A DNA stretch of 64,000 nt from a bacterium (GTDB taxonomy: Bacteria > Desulfobacterota > Deferrisomatia > Deferrisomatales > Deferrisomataceae). The stretch spans positions 32,821-96,820 of the forward strand of contig JALUTY010000097.1 of NCBI GenBank assembly GCA_027021615.1, in the 5' to 3' direction. The notes under the pieces are model-generated. The model made no database searches and was not told where the DNA came from. It saw only the letters and a program-made list of their open reading frames with translations. The position numbers and the translations under genes were made by a program. The stretch's first letter is position 1. Each line of letters begins with the position of its first letter. Below, in pieces: positions 17,580 to 24,400 of this stretch.

Positions 17580-17600
17580 GGCCGGCCTTCGGGGCCGGCC
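17580..17600 (+). promoter_or_regulatory. Hairpin in the 5' leader of the cytidylate-kinase-like gene
   Basis: The arms GGCCGGCC (17580-17587) and GGCCGGCC (17593-17600) can pair around TTCGG, forming a stable hairpin between the promoter and the ribosome binding site (AGGAGG near 17611). It has no T-run, so it is more likely a leader-stabilising structure than a terminator. Confidence 0.45.
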
Positions 17601-17620
17601 CTGTCCGCTGAGGAGGAGCG

Positions 17621-18325
17621 ATGCCTGTCATCACGATTTCGAATCAGTTCGGGGCCGGCGGGCCGGAGATCGGGCGGGAACTCGCCAAACGGTTGGGGAT
17701 CGACTATCTGGATAAGGAGATTCTCCACCGCGTGGCGCTGGAGGTGAACGTGCCGGACGAGGAGGTGGAGGAGTTCGAGGAGGAGCACCACAGTAAGTTC
17801 CGAGGATTCTTCTCCACCATCTTCGATCTGGACGCGCTGAAAAAGAAGGCCAAAGCCCCCCCCGAGGAGTTTGCCCAGGGCTACGACGATCGGGACAAGA
17901 TCCCCTTCCATTACCGGGTGGACGGCTGGATCGACAGCGACATCTACAAGCAGATGATCGTCAAGGTCATCACGGCCCTGGGCCGACGCCGGGGCGTAGT
18001 GATCGTGGGCCGGGGTGGGCAGGTGGTGCTCCAGGACAACCCCCGCACCGTGCACGTGCGCGTCGTGGCGGACGAGGAGGATCGGGTCGCCTGGACGGCC
18101 CAGCGGCGGAATCTGTCGCTGGAGGAGGCTAGGGACTTCGTGCATCTGGTGGACGCGCGCAGCCACGACTACCTGCGGTTCTACTTCGATGTGGACCCGG
18201 ACCAGCCCACGCTGTACCACGCCGTTCTGAACACGAGCCGGATCCCCCGGGAGCGGTGCGTGGAGATCATCGAAGGGTTGGCCAGGGATCTGGCAGCCCA
18301 GGAGGAGCCCACCGGCGAGGGCTAG
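17621..18325 (+). CDS. Cytidylate-kinase-like family protein
   Basis: The 234-residue protein belongs to the cytidylate kinase-like family (P-loop nucleotide kinase fold). The N-terminal MPVITISNQFGAGGPEIG replaces the classic GxxGSGKT loop with SNQFGAGG, typical of this subfamily. Further features are YLDKEILHRVALE, the VVIVGRGGQVVLQDNPR strand-turn and a C-terminal lid-like part with VDARSHDYLRFYFDVD. It is longer than CMP kinase in the mid region (EVEEFEEEHHSKFRGFF), a charged insert. It probably phosphorylates a nucleotide or related small molecule, but the substrate is unproven. It has its own promoter (17537) and a strong ribosome binding site (GAGGAGG). Confidence 0.85.
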   Translation: MPVITISNQFGAGGPEIGRELAKRLGIDYLDKEILHRVALEVNVPDEEVEEFEEEHHSKFRGFFSTIFDLDALKKKAKAPPEEFAQGYDDRDKIPFHYRVDGWIDSDIYKQMIVKVITALGRRRGVVIVGRGGQVVLQDNPRTVHVRVVADEEDRVAWTAQRRNLSLEEARDFVHLVDARSHDYLRFYFDVDPDQPTLYHAVLNTSRIPRERCVEIIEGLARDLAAQEEPTGEG

Positions 18326-18369
18326 CCCGTACCCCCCGCCCCGTCGGCTCAAGAGACCGGTGCACTCGG

Positions 18370-18402
18370 CCGATCGGGCGACCTGAGAGGGTCGTGGATC
18401 GG
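18370..18402 (+). promoter_or_regulatory. Stem-loop between cytidylate-kinase-like gene and small exported protein gene
   Basis: CCGATC...GCGACC, a TGAGAG loop, then GGTCGT...GATCGG form a two-part stem 45 bases after the kinase-like stop and 20 bases before the next start. It has no T-tract. It could be a processing or attenuation element in a dicistronic message; weak evidence. Confidence 0.35.
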
Positions 18403-18421
18403 ACGAGCCGAGGAGGTCCCC

Positions 18422-18766
18422 ATGGCTTTCGGACGCGCGGTGTCGCTGGGGGCGGTTGGGGTCCTGCTCTGGACCCTGTGTGGCGGCGCGTGGGCCGGAG
18501 GGGTTTCCCAGTACCTGGTCGAAGGTCGGGTCTACGTGGCCGTGGTGTTCGGTCCGGACGGCCGGGCAGGGGAGGTGGCCTGGACCGACACCGTCACGGG
18601 GAAGCGGGGGGATGCCCCGTTCCGCCGGGACGAAGACGGTCGGCTCGTGGTCCGGCTGCCGCGCGGGGAGACCACCCGGGTGCACGTGCTGCCCCGCCTG
18701 GCCCTGGTGGTGGAGTCGCCGCCCTGGGGCGGGGACGAGCCCGCCCTGGGGGTGAGCCTGGACTGA
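18422..18766 (+). CDS. Small exported protein, function unknown
   Basis: The 114-residue product has a signal peptide (about residues 1-26, GAVGVLLWTLCGGAWA) and a short beta-rich mature region (YLVEGRVYVAVVFGPDGRAGEVAWTD in outline). A strong GAGGAGG ribosome binding site precedes the ATG by a few bases. It contains no cysteine in the mature part and no recognised domain; the repeated short strands resemble a single small beta-sandwich such as a carboxypeptidase-regulatory-like fold. It follows the kinase-like gene by 96 bases on the same strand, and gene-free repeat DNA follows it. No function is assigned. Confidence 0.65.
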   Translation: MAFGRAVSLGAVGVLLWTLCGGAWAGGVSQYLVEGRVYVAVVFGPDGRAGEVAWTDTVTGKRGDAPFRRDEDGRLVVRLPRGETTRVHVLPRLALVVESPPWGGDEPALGVSLD

Positions 18767-18897
18767 TCCCACCTGAGTTCGGGCCTTCGGCCCGCTGGGA
18801 GGCTAGGAAGCCGGGAGGCTGGGAGGCTCGAAAACCTCCTTGATCTCCGAGCATTCCAAGCACAGCCACGCCTCTGTGTTACCACCTAACAGTCCGG

Positions 18898-19086
18898 GGG
18901 GCATGGGGTCTGCCGGAGAGCCGGGCTCGGCTCCTATGCTCGCCGCGCAGTGCCTCCTGTGTCCGGACCGCGAAATGGTACCCCTTGCACGCAGCTGTGA
19001 TGAAACCAACCCCCCTGTTCTGTGCCTGCGCGGTGAATCTCAATACGCCCGGCTTCGCGCACGGCCGGAGGCAGACCCCATGCCCC
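18898..19086 (-). repeat. Inverted-repeat-bounded intergenic element (copy D)
   Basis: A 189-base element has perfect 17-base terminal inverted repeats (GGGGCATGGGGTCTGCC at 18898-18914, its complement at 19070-19086). Read on the minus strand its interior matches the elements at 25886-26067 and 50796-50984, including blocks GCGCGAAGCCGGGC, GAGATTC.CCGCGCAGGCAC, GGTTTCAT, TTTCGCGGTCCG and CGGCTCTCCG. Several short open frames within it are not genes. Confidence 0.8.
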
Positions 19087-19150
19087 GCACCCGACGATCG
19101 GACCGAGACATATGCAAAGTCTGTGCCCCGCAAACAGGCCGCCTTGCGGT

Positions 19151-19336
19151 CTAGCCCGCATTATTCATGAAGCCTTCTGCTGCAACCGCCGATTCCACGC
19201 CATCTCGGGGCGTGCTCGCGCCTCGGGGCTCGACGTACCGTCCCGTACGCCTGCGCCCCTCGTGCGCTCGTGCTTGCCCCGATCTGACGCACACTTGACG
19301 GTTTCGCGACGAACGCTCATGAATAATACGGGCTAG
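19151..19336. repeat. 186-bp element with 20-bp terminal inverted repeats
   Basis: The ends CTAGCCCGCATTATTCATGA (19151-19170) and, inverted, 19317-19336 match at 19 of 20 bases. The interior is itself partly self-complementary (for example ATCTCGGGGC near 19203 with GCCCCGAT near 19276), so a transcript or single strand could fold into one long imperfect hairpin. It encodes nothing recognisable. The ends are AT-rich compared with the surroundings. It resembles a MITE or other non-autonomous palindromic element. Confidence 0.7.
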
Positions 19337-19473
19337 CGGAGCTGAGATCTGTCTTCTGACCCCTGAACCTCAGGCCCCATGCCCCGCCGCCGGCAACGCT
19401 CTCGGACCCCGCCAGTTGTCTTCCCTTCTCCCCCGGCCCCCCGCGGGGATCCCAGCTTCCTAAAAAGTATATC

Positions 19474-19651
19474 CATTCCGGCGGTGGGGCTGGGGGCTCT
19501 GACGAAGCGCGACGGCCGAGCAGACCGGGCCGCCCGGCGCCAGGGAAGCGGCTGCGGCGCGTGCCCTCACGCGCCGCAGCGGACCGCGCCGAGGCGGCCC
19601 CTGCGAGGCCGTTCAGCGAAGGAGGGGCCCCCAGCCCCACCCCCTCGGGAA
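19474..19651. repeat. Long palindromic hairpin element (family P, copy 1)
   Basis: Perfect 15-base inverted ends (GGTGGGGCTGGGGGC at 19483-19497, complement at 19627-19641) extend imperfectly to about 19474 and 19651. At the exact middle is a 13-base perfect stem, GCTGCGGCGCGTG/CACGCGCCGCAGC, at 19551-19580. Intervening arms are also partly complementary. The same central stem recurs at 50646-50672 in a second copy. The whole interval 18767-19757 holds no supported gene, only this element, the two preceding ones and AGCCTTCC-type short repeats (near 18795-18835 and 19678-19720). Confidence 0.7.
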
Positions 19652-19721
19652 TCCACGAACTTGCGAACCATGACACTAGCCTCCCAGCTTTCCAGCCTTC
19701 TGGCTTCCCAGCCTTTCCTTC

Positions 19722-19750
19722 TTGACTTACGCAAAACTTACGCATATTCT
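19722..19750 (+). promoter_or_regulatory. lexA promoter with embedded direct-repeat operator
   Basis: The -35 TTGACT (19722-19727) and -10 TATTCT (19745-19750) are 17 bases apart. Overlapping the -35 and filling the spacer are two copies of ACTTACGCA (19725-19733 and 19736-19744), 11 bases apart in register, so both lie on the same DNA face. This is the natural candidate for the LexA binding site of this organism. Transcription would start about where the ATG lies (19758), and no ribosome binding site is visible, so the message may be leaderless. Confidence 0.72.
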
Positions 19751-19757
19751 TTTCGCC

Positions 19758-20372
19758 ATGGCGAGCCCGAGACTCACCCCGAAGCAGAAGCAGGTTCTCG
19801 ACTTCATCCGGCAGTACTGGGACCGACACGGTGTGGCCCCCACCCAGCAGGAGATCGCCCGCCGCTTCGGGTTCCGGTCGTTGGGCACGGTGCAGAACTA
19901 CCTGAAACGGCTCGAAGCCGAGGGCGTCTTGGAGCGGCGCTGGAACGGGAAGCGTTCCCTCAGGGTGATCGAGGAAGAGACCCCACGGCCGTCCTCTGAG
20001 TTGCCGCTGCTCGGCACCGTGGCCGCGGGCCGCCCCATTGAGGCCGTGGAGGTGCCCGACACGTTCGAGGTGCCCGCGCCCATGGCGGCGGGGGGCGAGC
20101 GGTTCGTGCTCCGGGTGCGGGGAGATTCGATGGTGGAAGACGGCATCCTGGACGGGGACTACCTTGTGGTGGAACGCCGCACCACGGCCCGGCCGGGGGA
20201 GACGGTGGTCGCGCTGGTGGACGGAGAGGCCACGGTCAAGCGGTTTCACCCGGTGCCGGGGGGGGTGGAGCTCAGGCCGGCCAACGCCGCCATGGAGCCG
20301 ATCCGGGTGGAGCCGGCCCAGAATCTGCGAATCCTGGGCCGGGTGGTGGGGGTGATCCGGTTTTGTCAGTGA
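19758..20372 (+). CDS. lexA: LexA repressor
   Basis: The 204-residue protein has the LexA winged-helix domain (MASPRLTPKQKQVLDFIRQY, PTQQEIARRFGF). It has the Ala-Gly cleavage site in GTVAAGRP (Ala90-Gly91) and the catalytic dyad Ser124 (RGDSMVEDGI) and Lys161 (ATVKRFH). It represses SOS genes and self-cleaves when stimulated by RecA filaments. ATG 19758 is chosen because it begins the conserved domain; upstream codons would lie inside the promoter. The direct-repeat operator ahead of it suggests autoregulation. A small membrane-protein gene follows after 11 bases and may be co-transcribed. Confidence 0.95.
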   Translation: MASPRLTPKQKQVLDFIRQYWDRHGVAPTQQEIARRFGFRSLGTVQNYLKRLEAEGVLERRWNGKRSLRVIEEETPRPSSELPLLGTVAAGRPIEAVEVPDTFEVPAPMAAGGERFVLRVRGDSMVEDGILDGDYLVVERRTTARPGETVVALVDGEATVKRFHPVPGGVELRPANAAMEPIRVEPAQNLRILGRVVGVIRFCQ

Positions 20373-20383
20373 GGAGGTGCGCG

Positions 20384-20683
20384 GTGGAGCGAGGGACCCG
20401 GGTGGCTCAAGGGGTGGCGGCGGGGTTGGGGTTTCTTGCGGGGTTCCTATGGGCCCTGGAGCAGTGGGCCGGTGCAGCGGCCCCAGTGCTCGCCGCCGGC
20501 GCGGCCTCGGGGATGGTGCTGGCGGCCGGGTACGGCGCGGGGGTGGGGTGGCTGTGGAGACCGGCCCGGGCCGCGAGGGGTGGGGGGCTACGGGTGGTGA
20601 TCGCCCCGGCGGGCTTTGGGGGGTCGTTCGCCCTTGCTGCCACGTTAACGATCGGGCTCCTACGGCTGGCGGGGGGGGGATAG
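20384..20683 (+). CDS. Small membrane protein downstream of lexA, function unknown
   Basis: The product is about 99 residues from GTG 20384, which has AGGAGG six bases upstream. Three hydrophobic stretches are visible (about residues 11-27, 33-53 and 76-96), with a short Arg-rich loop (WRPARAARGG) between the second and third. No cysteines or conserved catalytic residues stand out and no family is recognised. It is 11 bases after lexA, so it may belong to the SOS-controlled unit; small membrane proteins that block division under SOS (SulA/YneA-type roles) are known elsewhere, but nothing in this sequence specifically shows that. Its 3' end overlaps the end of the convergent histidine kinase gene by 24 bases. 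Confidence 0.6.
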   Translation: MERGTRVAQGVAAGLGFLAGFLWALEQWAGAAAPVLAAGAASGMVLAAGYGAGVGWLWRPARAARGGGLRVVIAPAGFGGSFALAATLTIGLLRLAGGG

Positions 20684-22306
20684 GCGATCTTCCTCCCCGC
20701 GGCGCGAGCCCGAGGCCGGCACCCCGGCCGGGGGAGTGCCGGAGGCCAAGGGAAGGCGGATCCGAAACTCGGTCCCGCGGCCGGGCTGGGAGTTCACGTC
20801 GATCTCGCCCCCGTGGAGGTGGACGATGCGCTCCACCATGGCCAACCCCAGGCCGGTGCCGATCCCAGGGGGCTTCGTGGTGAAGAACGGCTGGAAGATC
20901 TGGGGGAGAACGTCCGAAGGGATGCCGGGCCCGTCGTCCGCCACGGACAGCGCGGCCCATCCCCGGCCGCGGTCGTCCTCCGCTGTCTCGACCCCCAGCC
21001 GGATGGTGCCCCGTTGGCCCAGGGCGTCCTTGGCGTTCATGATGAGGTTCAGCAAGGCCTGCTGGAGCTCCCCTGGTGCGGCCTCCATCGTGGGGCGCGC
21101 TCGCAGGTCCAGCTCGAGGCGGATCCCCGACCCCAGGGCGGGCCGGGCGAGGGTCGCCGCCTGCTCCACGATCCCCGCCACCGAGACGGTCGCACGGGGG
21201 AGGTCGGTCCGGGCCAGTGCGAGCAAGCTTTGGAGGAGCCGGGAAGCCTGATTCAGGCCGTCGCGGGCGGCGGGGAGGCAGCGCTCCGGGGGGAGCCCCT
21301 GCTCCAACAGATCGAGGTGGCCCCGGATCACGTGGAGAAGGTTGCGGAAGTCATGGGCCAGCCCGCTGGCCAGCCGGCCCATGCTCTCCATCCGCTGGGC
21401 GTCAGCCATCTGACGGTCGAGGGCCCGCCGCTGCTCCGCGGCCCGACGGGCCTCGGTGACATCCGCCACCAGCCCGAACACCCGCCGGCCCTGGGGCCGG
21501 ACCCAGTCGCGTACCCAACACGTCTGGCCCGACGAGCCGGTGATCCGGTACTCCCGGGATCCGGGCTCGCTCGAGGTCACCTGTTCGCGAAACCACCGCA
21601 GGGCCGCGGGCCGATCCTCGGGCAGGATCCACTCGCCCCATCGACCCCCGTGGTTCCCGGAGGCGACCAAGGGGCCTCGCCGGAAAAGGAGCCGCCCCTC
21701 CGGGGTCGCGAGATAGGTGGATACGCCAAGGGACTCGAGGATCAGGTCGTTGTGGGTTTCTTGGCGGGCCAGGCGCCGGGAGAACCGCCGGTTGCGCACC
21801 CACTGGGTTACCAGGACCTGGATGTAGGTCAGCAGGCCGGCGGCTCCCAACCCCACCGCGAGGAGGGCCAGTGCAGCCCCCGCCACCAGCCGCCGTTTGG
21901 GGCGCTGGCCGGACAGGACCAGCCGTAGGGTGCCGATCGGCCTGTCCCGATGGACGATCGGACGATCGAAAACAAGAAGCCCGTTGGGCTCGGTGGGGGA
22001 AGCGGTGTCAAAGGGCTGCTCCCAGCGGGCCGCCACCAGGCCCCCTGCGTCCCGCACCTCGACCCCCACCACGTCCGGATCCAGGAGCAGGGCCTCCAGG
22101 CCAGCGGCCAGGTCCTCCATCTCCAGGTTCCACAGGGGGCGCTGGAGCAACCTGGACGCCACGGCCGCGCCACGGTTGCCCTTCTCCTGGAGCAGCCGTT
22201 CCTCCCGGCGGTGGTCGGCCCAGAGCACCGCAGCGGCAGCGATCCCTGCCAGAAGGGCAGCGTAGGGGATCCATAGGCGTCGGATCCAGCGCCCCCGCCG
22301 TGGCAC
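20660..22306 (-). CDS. Membrane sensor histidine kinase with PAS domain
   Basis: The 548-residue kinase has two membrane segments (about residues 11-31 and 141-166) around a periplasmic loop of about 110 residues. A PAS-like region (about 185-285) and a His-kinase core follow, with phospho-acceptor GLAHDFRNLLHVI (near 315), N box NLIMNAKDAL, G1 DDGPGIP, F box FQPFFTTKPPGIGTG and G2 GTGLGLAMVERI. GTG 22306 lies three bases after the stop of the binding-protein gene, so both are co-transcribed. The kinase probably reads a ligand presented by that protein or by its own periplasmic loop. No response-regulator gene is adjacent, so its output is unknown. All catalytic motifs are intact. Confidence 0.9.
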   Translation of the reverse strand: MPRRGRWIRRLWIPYAALLAGIAAAAVLWADHRREERLLQEKGNRGAAVASRLLQRPLWNLEMEDLAAGLEALLLDPDVVGVEVRDAGGLVAARWEQPFDTASPTEPNGLLVFDRPIVHRDRPIGTLRLVLSGQRPKRRLVAGAALALLAVGLGAAGLLTYIQVLVTQWVRNRRFSRRLARQETHNDLILESLGVSTYLATPEGRLLFRRGPLVASGNHGGRWGEWILPEDRPAALRWFREQVTSSEPGSREYRITGSSGQTCWVRDWVRPQGRRVFGLVADVTEARRAAEQRRALDRQMADAQRMESMGRLASGLAHDFRNLLHVIRGHLDLLEQGLPPERCLPAARDGLNQASRLLQSLLALARTDLPRATVSVAGIVEQAATLARPALGSGIRLELDLRARPTMEAAPGELQQALLNLIMNAKDALGQRGTIRLGVETAEDDRGRGWAALSVADDGPGIPSDVLPQIFQPFFTTKPPGIGTGLGLAMVERIVHLHGGEIDVNSQPGRGTEFRIRLPLASGTPPAGVPASGSRRGEEDRLSPPRQP

Positions 22307-22309
22307 GGT

Positions 22310-23080
22310 TCAACGCTCCGGTTTCTCGGCCGTGGGGTCGGGGAACGGCGGCAATGGCGGAATCCTTCCCCGGGCCCGCAGGGCGTTCAGGGTGGCCTCC
22401 ACCCGCTCCAGATCTTCGCGGGAACAGGTCTTCCGGGAGAGGGCCAAGCGGGCCCATCCCATGAAGACCGGCTCCCCCACCGGGACCACCCGGCCCTGTA
22501 GCCCGAGGGCCTCGATCTCCCGGAGGGTGGGGTCTCTCATGTCCACGAACGCCGCGATCCGGGCTGCCAACAGCTTGTGGATGTTGGTGCGGGTCAGCGC
22601 CTCCTCCTCGGCCAACCCCCTTTCCCGGAGGCGGTCCCGAACCCCATCAAGGCGAGCTCCGAAGGTGAACCCTCGAATGAACCCCACCGGTCGTCCGAGC
22701 TCCTCGAGACTCTCGGGACGGCCGAGCCGCAGGGCCGGGGGGCCGAACATCTGGGCCACCTTGGCGTGAATCGGGGAGGTGAACCACAGGATCTCTGCCC
22801 TCTCCGGGGTGCGGGCGGGGCCGGTGAGCACGTCGAGCTCGCCCGTACGGATCTCGTGGAACACCCGGGCCGGGGGCCGGACGCGGAACTCCACCTCGTA
22901 GCCCGCTTCCTCCAGCACCAGTCGGGCCAGGTCCACGTCCACCCCGGAGATCCGCTGGCCCTCCACCACCATGTACGGCCGGTGGTCGAACACCCCCACC
23001 CGGAGCACACGCCGGGGCTGGGCTGTGGTGGAAGCAGCACACAGACACCCCAGAACCGTGAGCAGGATGCGTGGTCCCAT
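22310..23080 (-). CDS. Periplasmic solute-binding protein (family 3), likely kinase-linked sensor
   Basis: The 256-residue protein has a signal peptide (about residues 1-20, ILLTVLGCLCAASTTAQ) and a family 3 bacterial extracellular solute-binding fold. Visible parts are VLRVGVFDHRPYMVVEGQ, ISGVDVDLARLVLEEAGYEVEFR in outline, ELDVLTGPARTPERAE, and PVGFIRGFTFG as the second-lobe hinge. Such proteins bind amino acids or similar small molecules. No ABC permease is nearby. The next gene, three bases downstream, is a sensor kinase, so it is probably a detached sensory domain. ATG 23080 is preceded by AGGAG. A pair of GTAACAG direct repeats lies in the upstream region. Confidence 0.85.
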   Translation of the reverse strand: MGPRILLTVLGCLCAASTTAQPRRVLRVGVFDHRPYMVVEGQRISGVDVDLARLVLEEAGYEVEFRVRPPARVFHEIRTGELDVLTGPARTPERAEILWFTSPIHAKVAQMFGPPALRLGRPESLEELGRPVGFIRGFTFGARLDGVRDRLRERGLAEEEALTRTNIHKLLAARIAAFVDMRDPTLREIEALGLQGRVVPVGEPVFMGWARLALSRKTCSREDLERVEATLNALRARGRIPPLPPFPDPTAEKPER

Positions 23081-23102
23081 CTCGTTCTCCTGTGGGGAAA
23101 AT

Positions 23103-23142
23103 GTAACAGTGGCTACAAAAATATACGATTTGTGCGTAACAG
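23103..23142. promoter_or_regulatory. Direct repeats GTAACAG in an AT-rich divergent promoter region
   Basis: GTAACAG occurs at 23103-23109 and 23136-23142, exactly 33 bases (three helical turns) apart. It flanks an AT-rich patch containing AAAAATATACG, which is striking in this GC-rich DNA. The site lies between the start of the binding-protein/kinase unit (minus strand) and dgt (plus strand). It is a plausible binding site for a response regulator controlling either unit; no factor is identified. Confidence 0.45.
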
Positions 23143-23247
23143 GAAAAGGGGGGAGCAGATTTGCCAGGGACGTGGGTCGGTTGCTCCGGGGAAGGGCCTC
23201 TGCTAGGGTATCGCGCCGCCCGAGGGGCGGGGGGAAGGAGGCGGACC

Positions 23248-24399
23248 ATGGCCGGCATTGGCCGCGGAGAGAGGCCGGATCTGGCAACCTATGCGGCCCG
23301 AAGCGCCCGGAGCCGGGGCCGGGCCCATAAAGAGCCGTTCAAGGACGACCGGCCGGCGTTCGAGCGGGACCGGGACCGGATCATCCACTGCGAGGCGTTC
23401 CGCAAGCTCGAGTACAAGACCCAGGTGTTCCTGAACCACGAGGGTGACTACTACCGCACCCGGCTGACCCACAGCCTGGAGGTGGCTCAGATCTCCCGAG
23501 GGCTGGCGCGGCGGCTGGGCCTGAACGAGGAGCTGGCCGAGGCCCTGGCCCTGGCCCATGACCTGGGTCACACCCCCTTCGGTCACACCGGCGAGGAGGT
23601 GCTCCATCGGCTGGCCTTCGACGAAGGGGGGTTCGAGCACAACCTCCAGGGCCTGCGGGTGGTCACCCGGCTCGAGGAGCGGTATCCGGGCTTCCAGGGG
23701 TTGAACCTGACCTGGGAGGTGCGCGAGGGGATCGTGAAACACGCCTCGAGCTGGGACCGGCCCCTGACCAAGGGGCTCGAGGAGTACGAGCTTCACCTGC
23801 AGCCCACGCTGGAGGCCCAGCTGATCGACCTGGCGGACGAGATCGCCTACAACAACCACGACATTGATGACGGCTTGGAGGCGGGGTACATCACCCTGGA
23901 GGAGCTGGACGGGGTCGAGGTCTGGCGGGCGACCCGGGAGCAGGTGCGACGGAAGTTTCCCGGTATCTCGGGGCGACGGGAGATCTACCAGACCATCAGC
24001 CACCTGATCGGCCGCATGATGTCGGACGTGGCAGAGGCGACGACCCGAGCTCTGGCCGAGGCAGGGGTCGAGACCCACGACGACGTGCGTCGGGCCGGCC
24101 GGAGGCTCGTGGTTCGCTCGCCCGAGATGGAGCGATGGAACCGGGAGCTTAAGGAGTTCCTGTACCAACGGCTCTACCGCCATCCCAAGGTGGAGGCGAT
24201 GCGGGTGAAGGCCGAGCGGTTCCTCACGGAGCTGTTCCACGCCTACGTGGACAACCGGGGGCTCCTGTCCCGGGCCGACCAGGAGCGGGCCGAGCGCGAG
24301 GGGTTGAAGCGGGTGGTGTGCGACCGGATCGCGGGCATGACCGATCGCAGCTGCCTGGAGGAGTACCGCCGCCTGTTCGACCCGTTCCAGAAGGTGTGA
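23248..24399 (+). CDS. dgt: Deoxyguanosinetriphosphate triphosphohydrolase-like protein
   Basis: The 383-residue protein is an HD-domain dNTP triphosphohydrolase. The metal motif is spread over RLTHSLEVAQISRGLA and ALALAHDLGHTPFGHTGEE, with the second Asp in LIDLADEIAYNNHDIDDG. The FRKLEYKTQVF and GDYYRTRLTHS stretches are typical of the dGTPase type 2 family. It hydrolyses dNTPs to deoxynucleosides and triphosphate. ATG 23248 follows AAGGAGG and begins the conserved part. An acyltransferase gene follows after a single base, so dgt heads the long LPS operon; that link is positional. Confidence 0.93.
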   Translation: MAGIGRGERPDLATYAARSARSRGRAHKEPFKDDRPAFERDRDRIIHCEAFRKLEYKTQVFLNHEGDYYRTRLTHSLEVAQISRGLARRLGLNEELAEALALAHDLGHTPFGHTGEEVLHRLAFDEGGFEHNLQGLRVVTRLEERYPGFQGLNLTWEVREGIVKHASSWDRPLTKGLEEYELHLQPTLEAQLIDLADEIAYNNHDIDDGLEAGYITLEELDGVEVWRATREQVRRKFPGISGRREIYQTISHLIGRMMSDVAEATTRALAEAGVETHDDVRRAGRRLVVRSPEMERWNRELKEFLYQRLYRHPKVEAMRVKAERFLTELFHAYVDNRGLLSRADQERAEREGLKRVVCDRIAGMTDRSCLEEYRRLFDPFQKV

Positions 24400-24400
24400 G

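Noticed and set aside
17580..17600. Terminator for the cheD side of the divergent region
   Set aside because: The hairpin has no T-run and lies between a good promoter and the ribosome binding site of the gene at 17621.
18840..19336. Several 60-100 codon frames in the gene-free kilobase before lexA (and similar frames at 25924-26133 and 50600-50879)
   Set aside because: They lie inside inverted-repeat elements, are Cys/Arg-rich without domains, and the copies do not preserve the reading frame.
18767..19757. tRNA, rRNA or attachment site in the large intergenic gaps
   Set aside because: No cloverleaf with TTC loop or CCA end, no rRNA signature and no integrase or transposase could be found in any gap; the structured DNA is explained by palindromic repeats.
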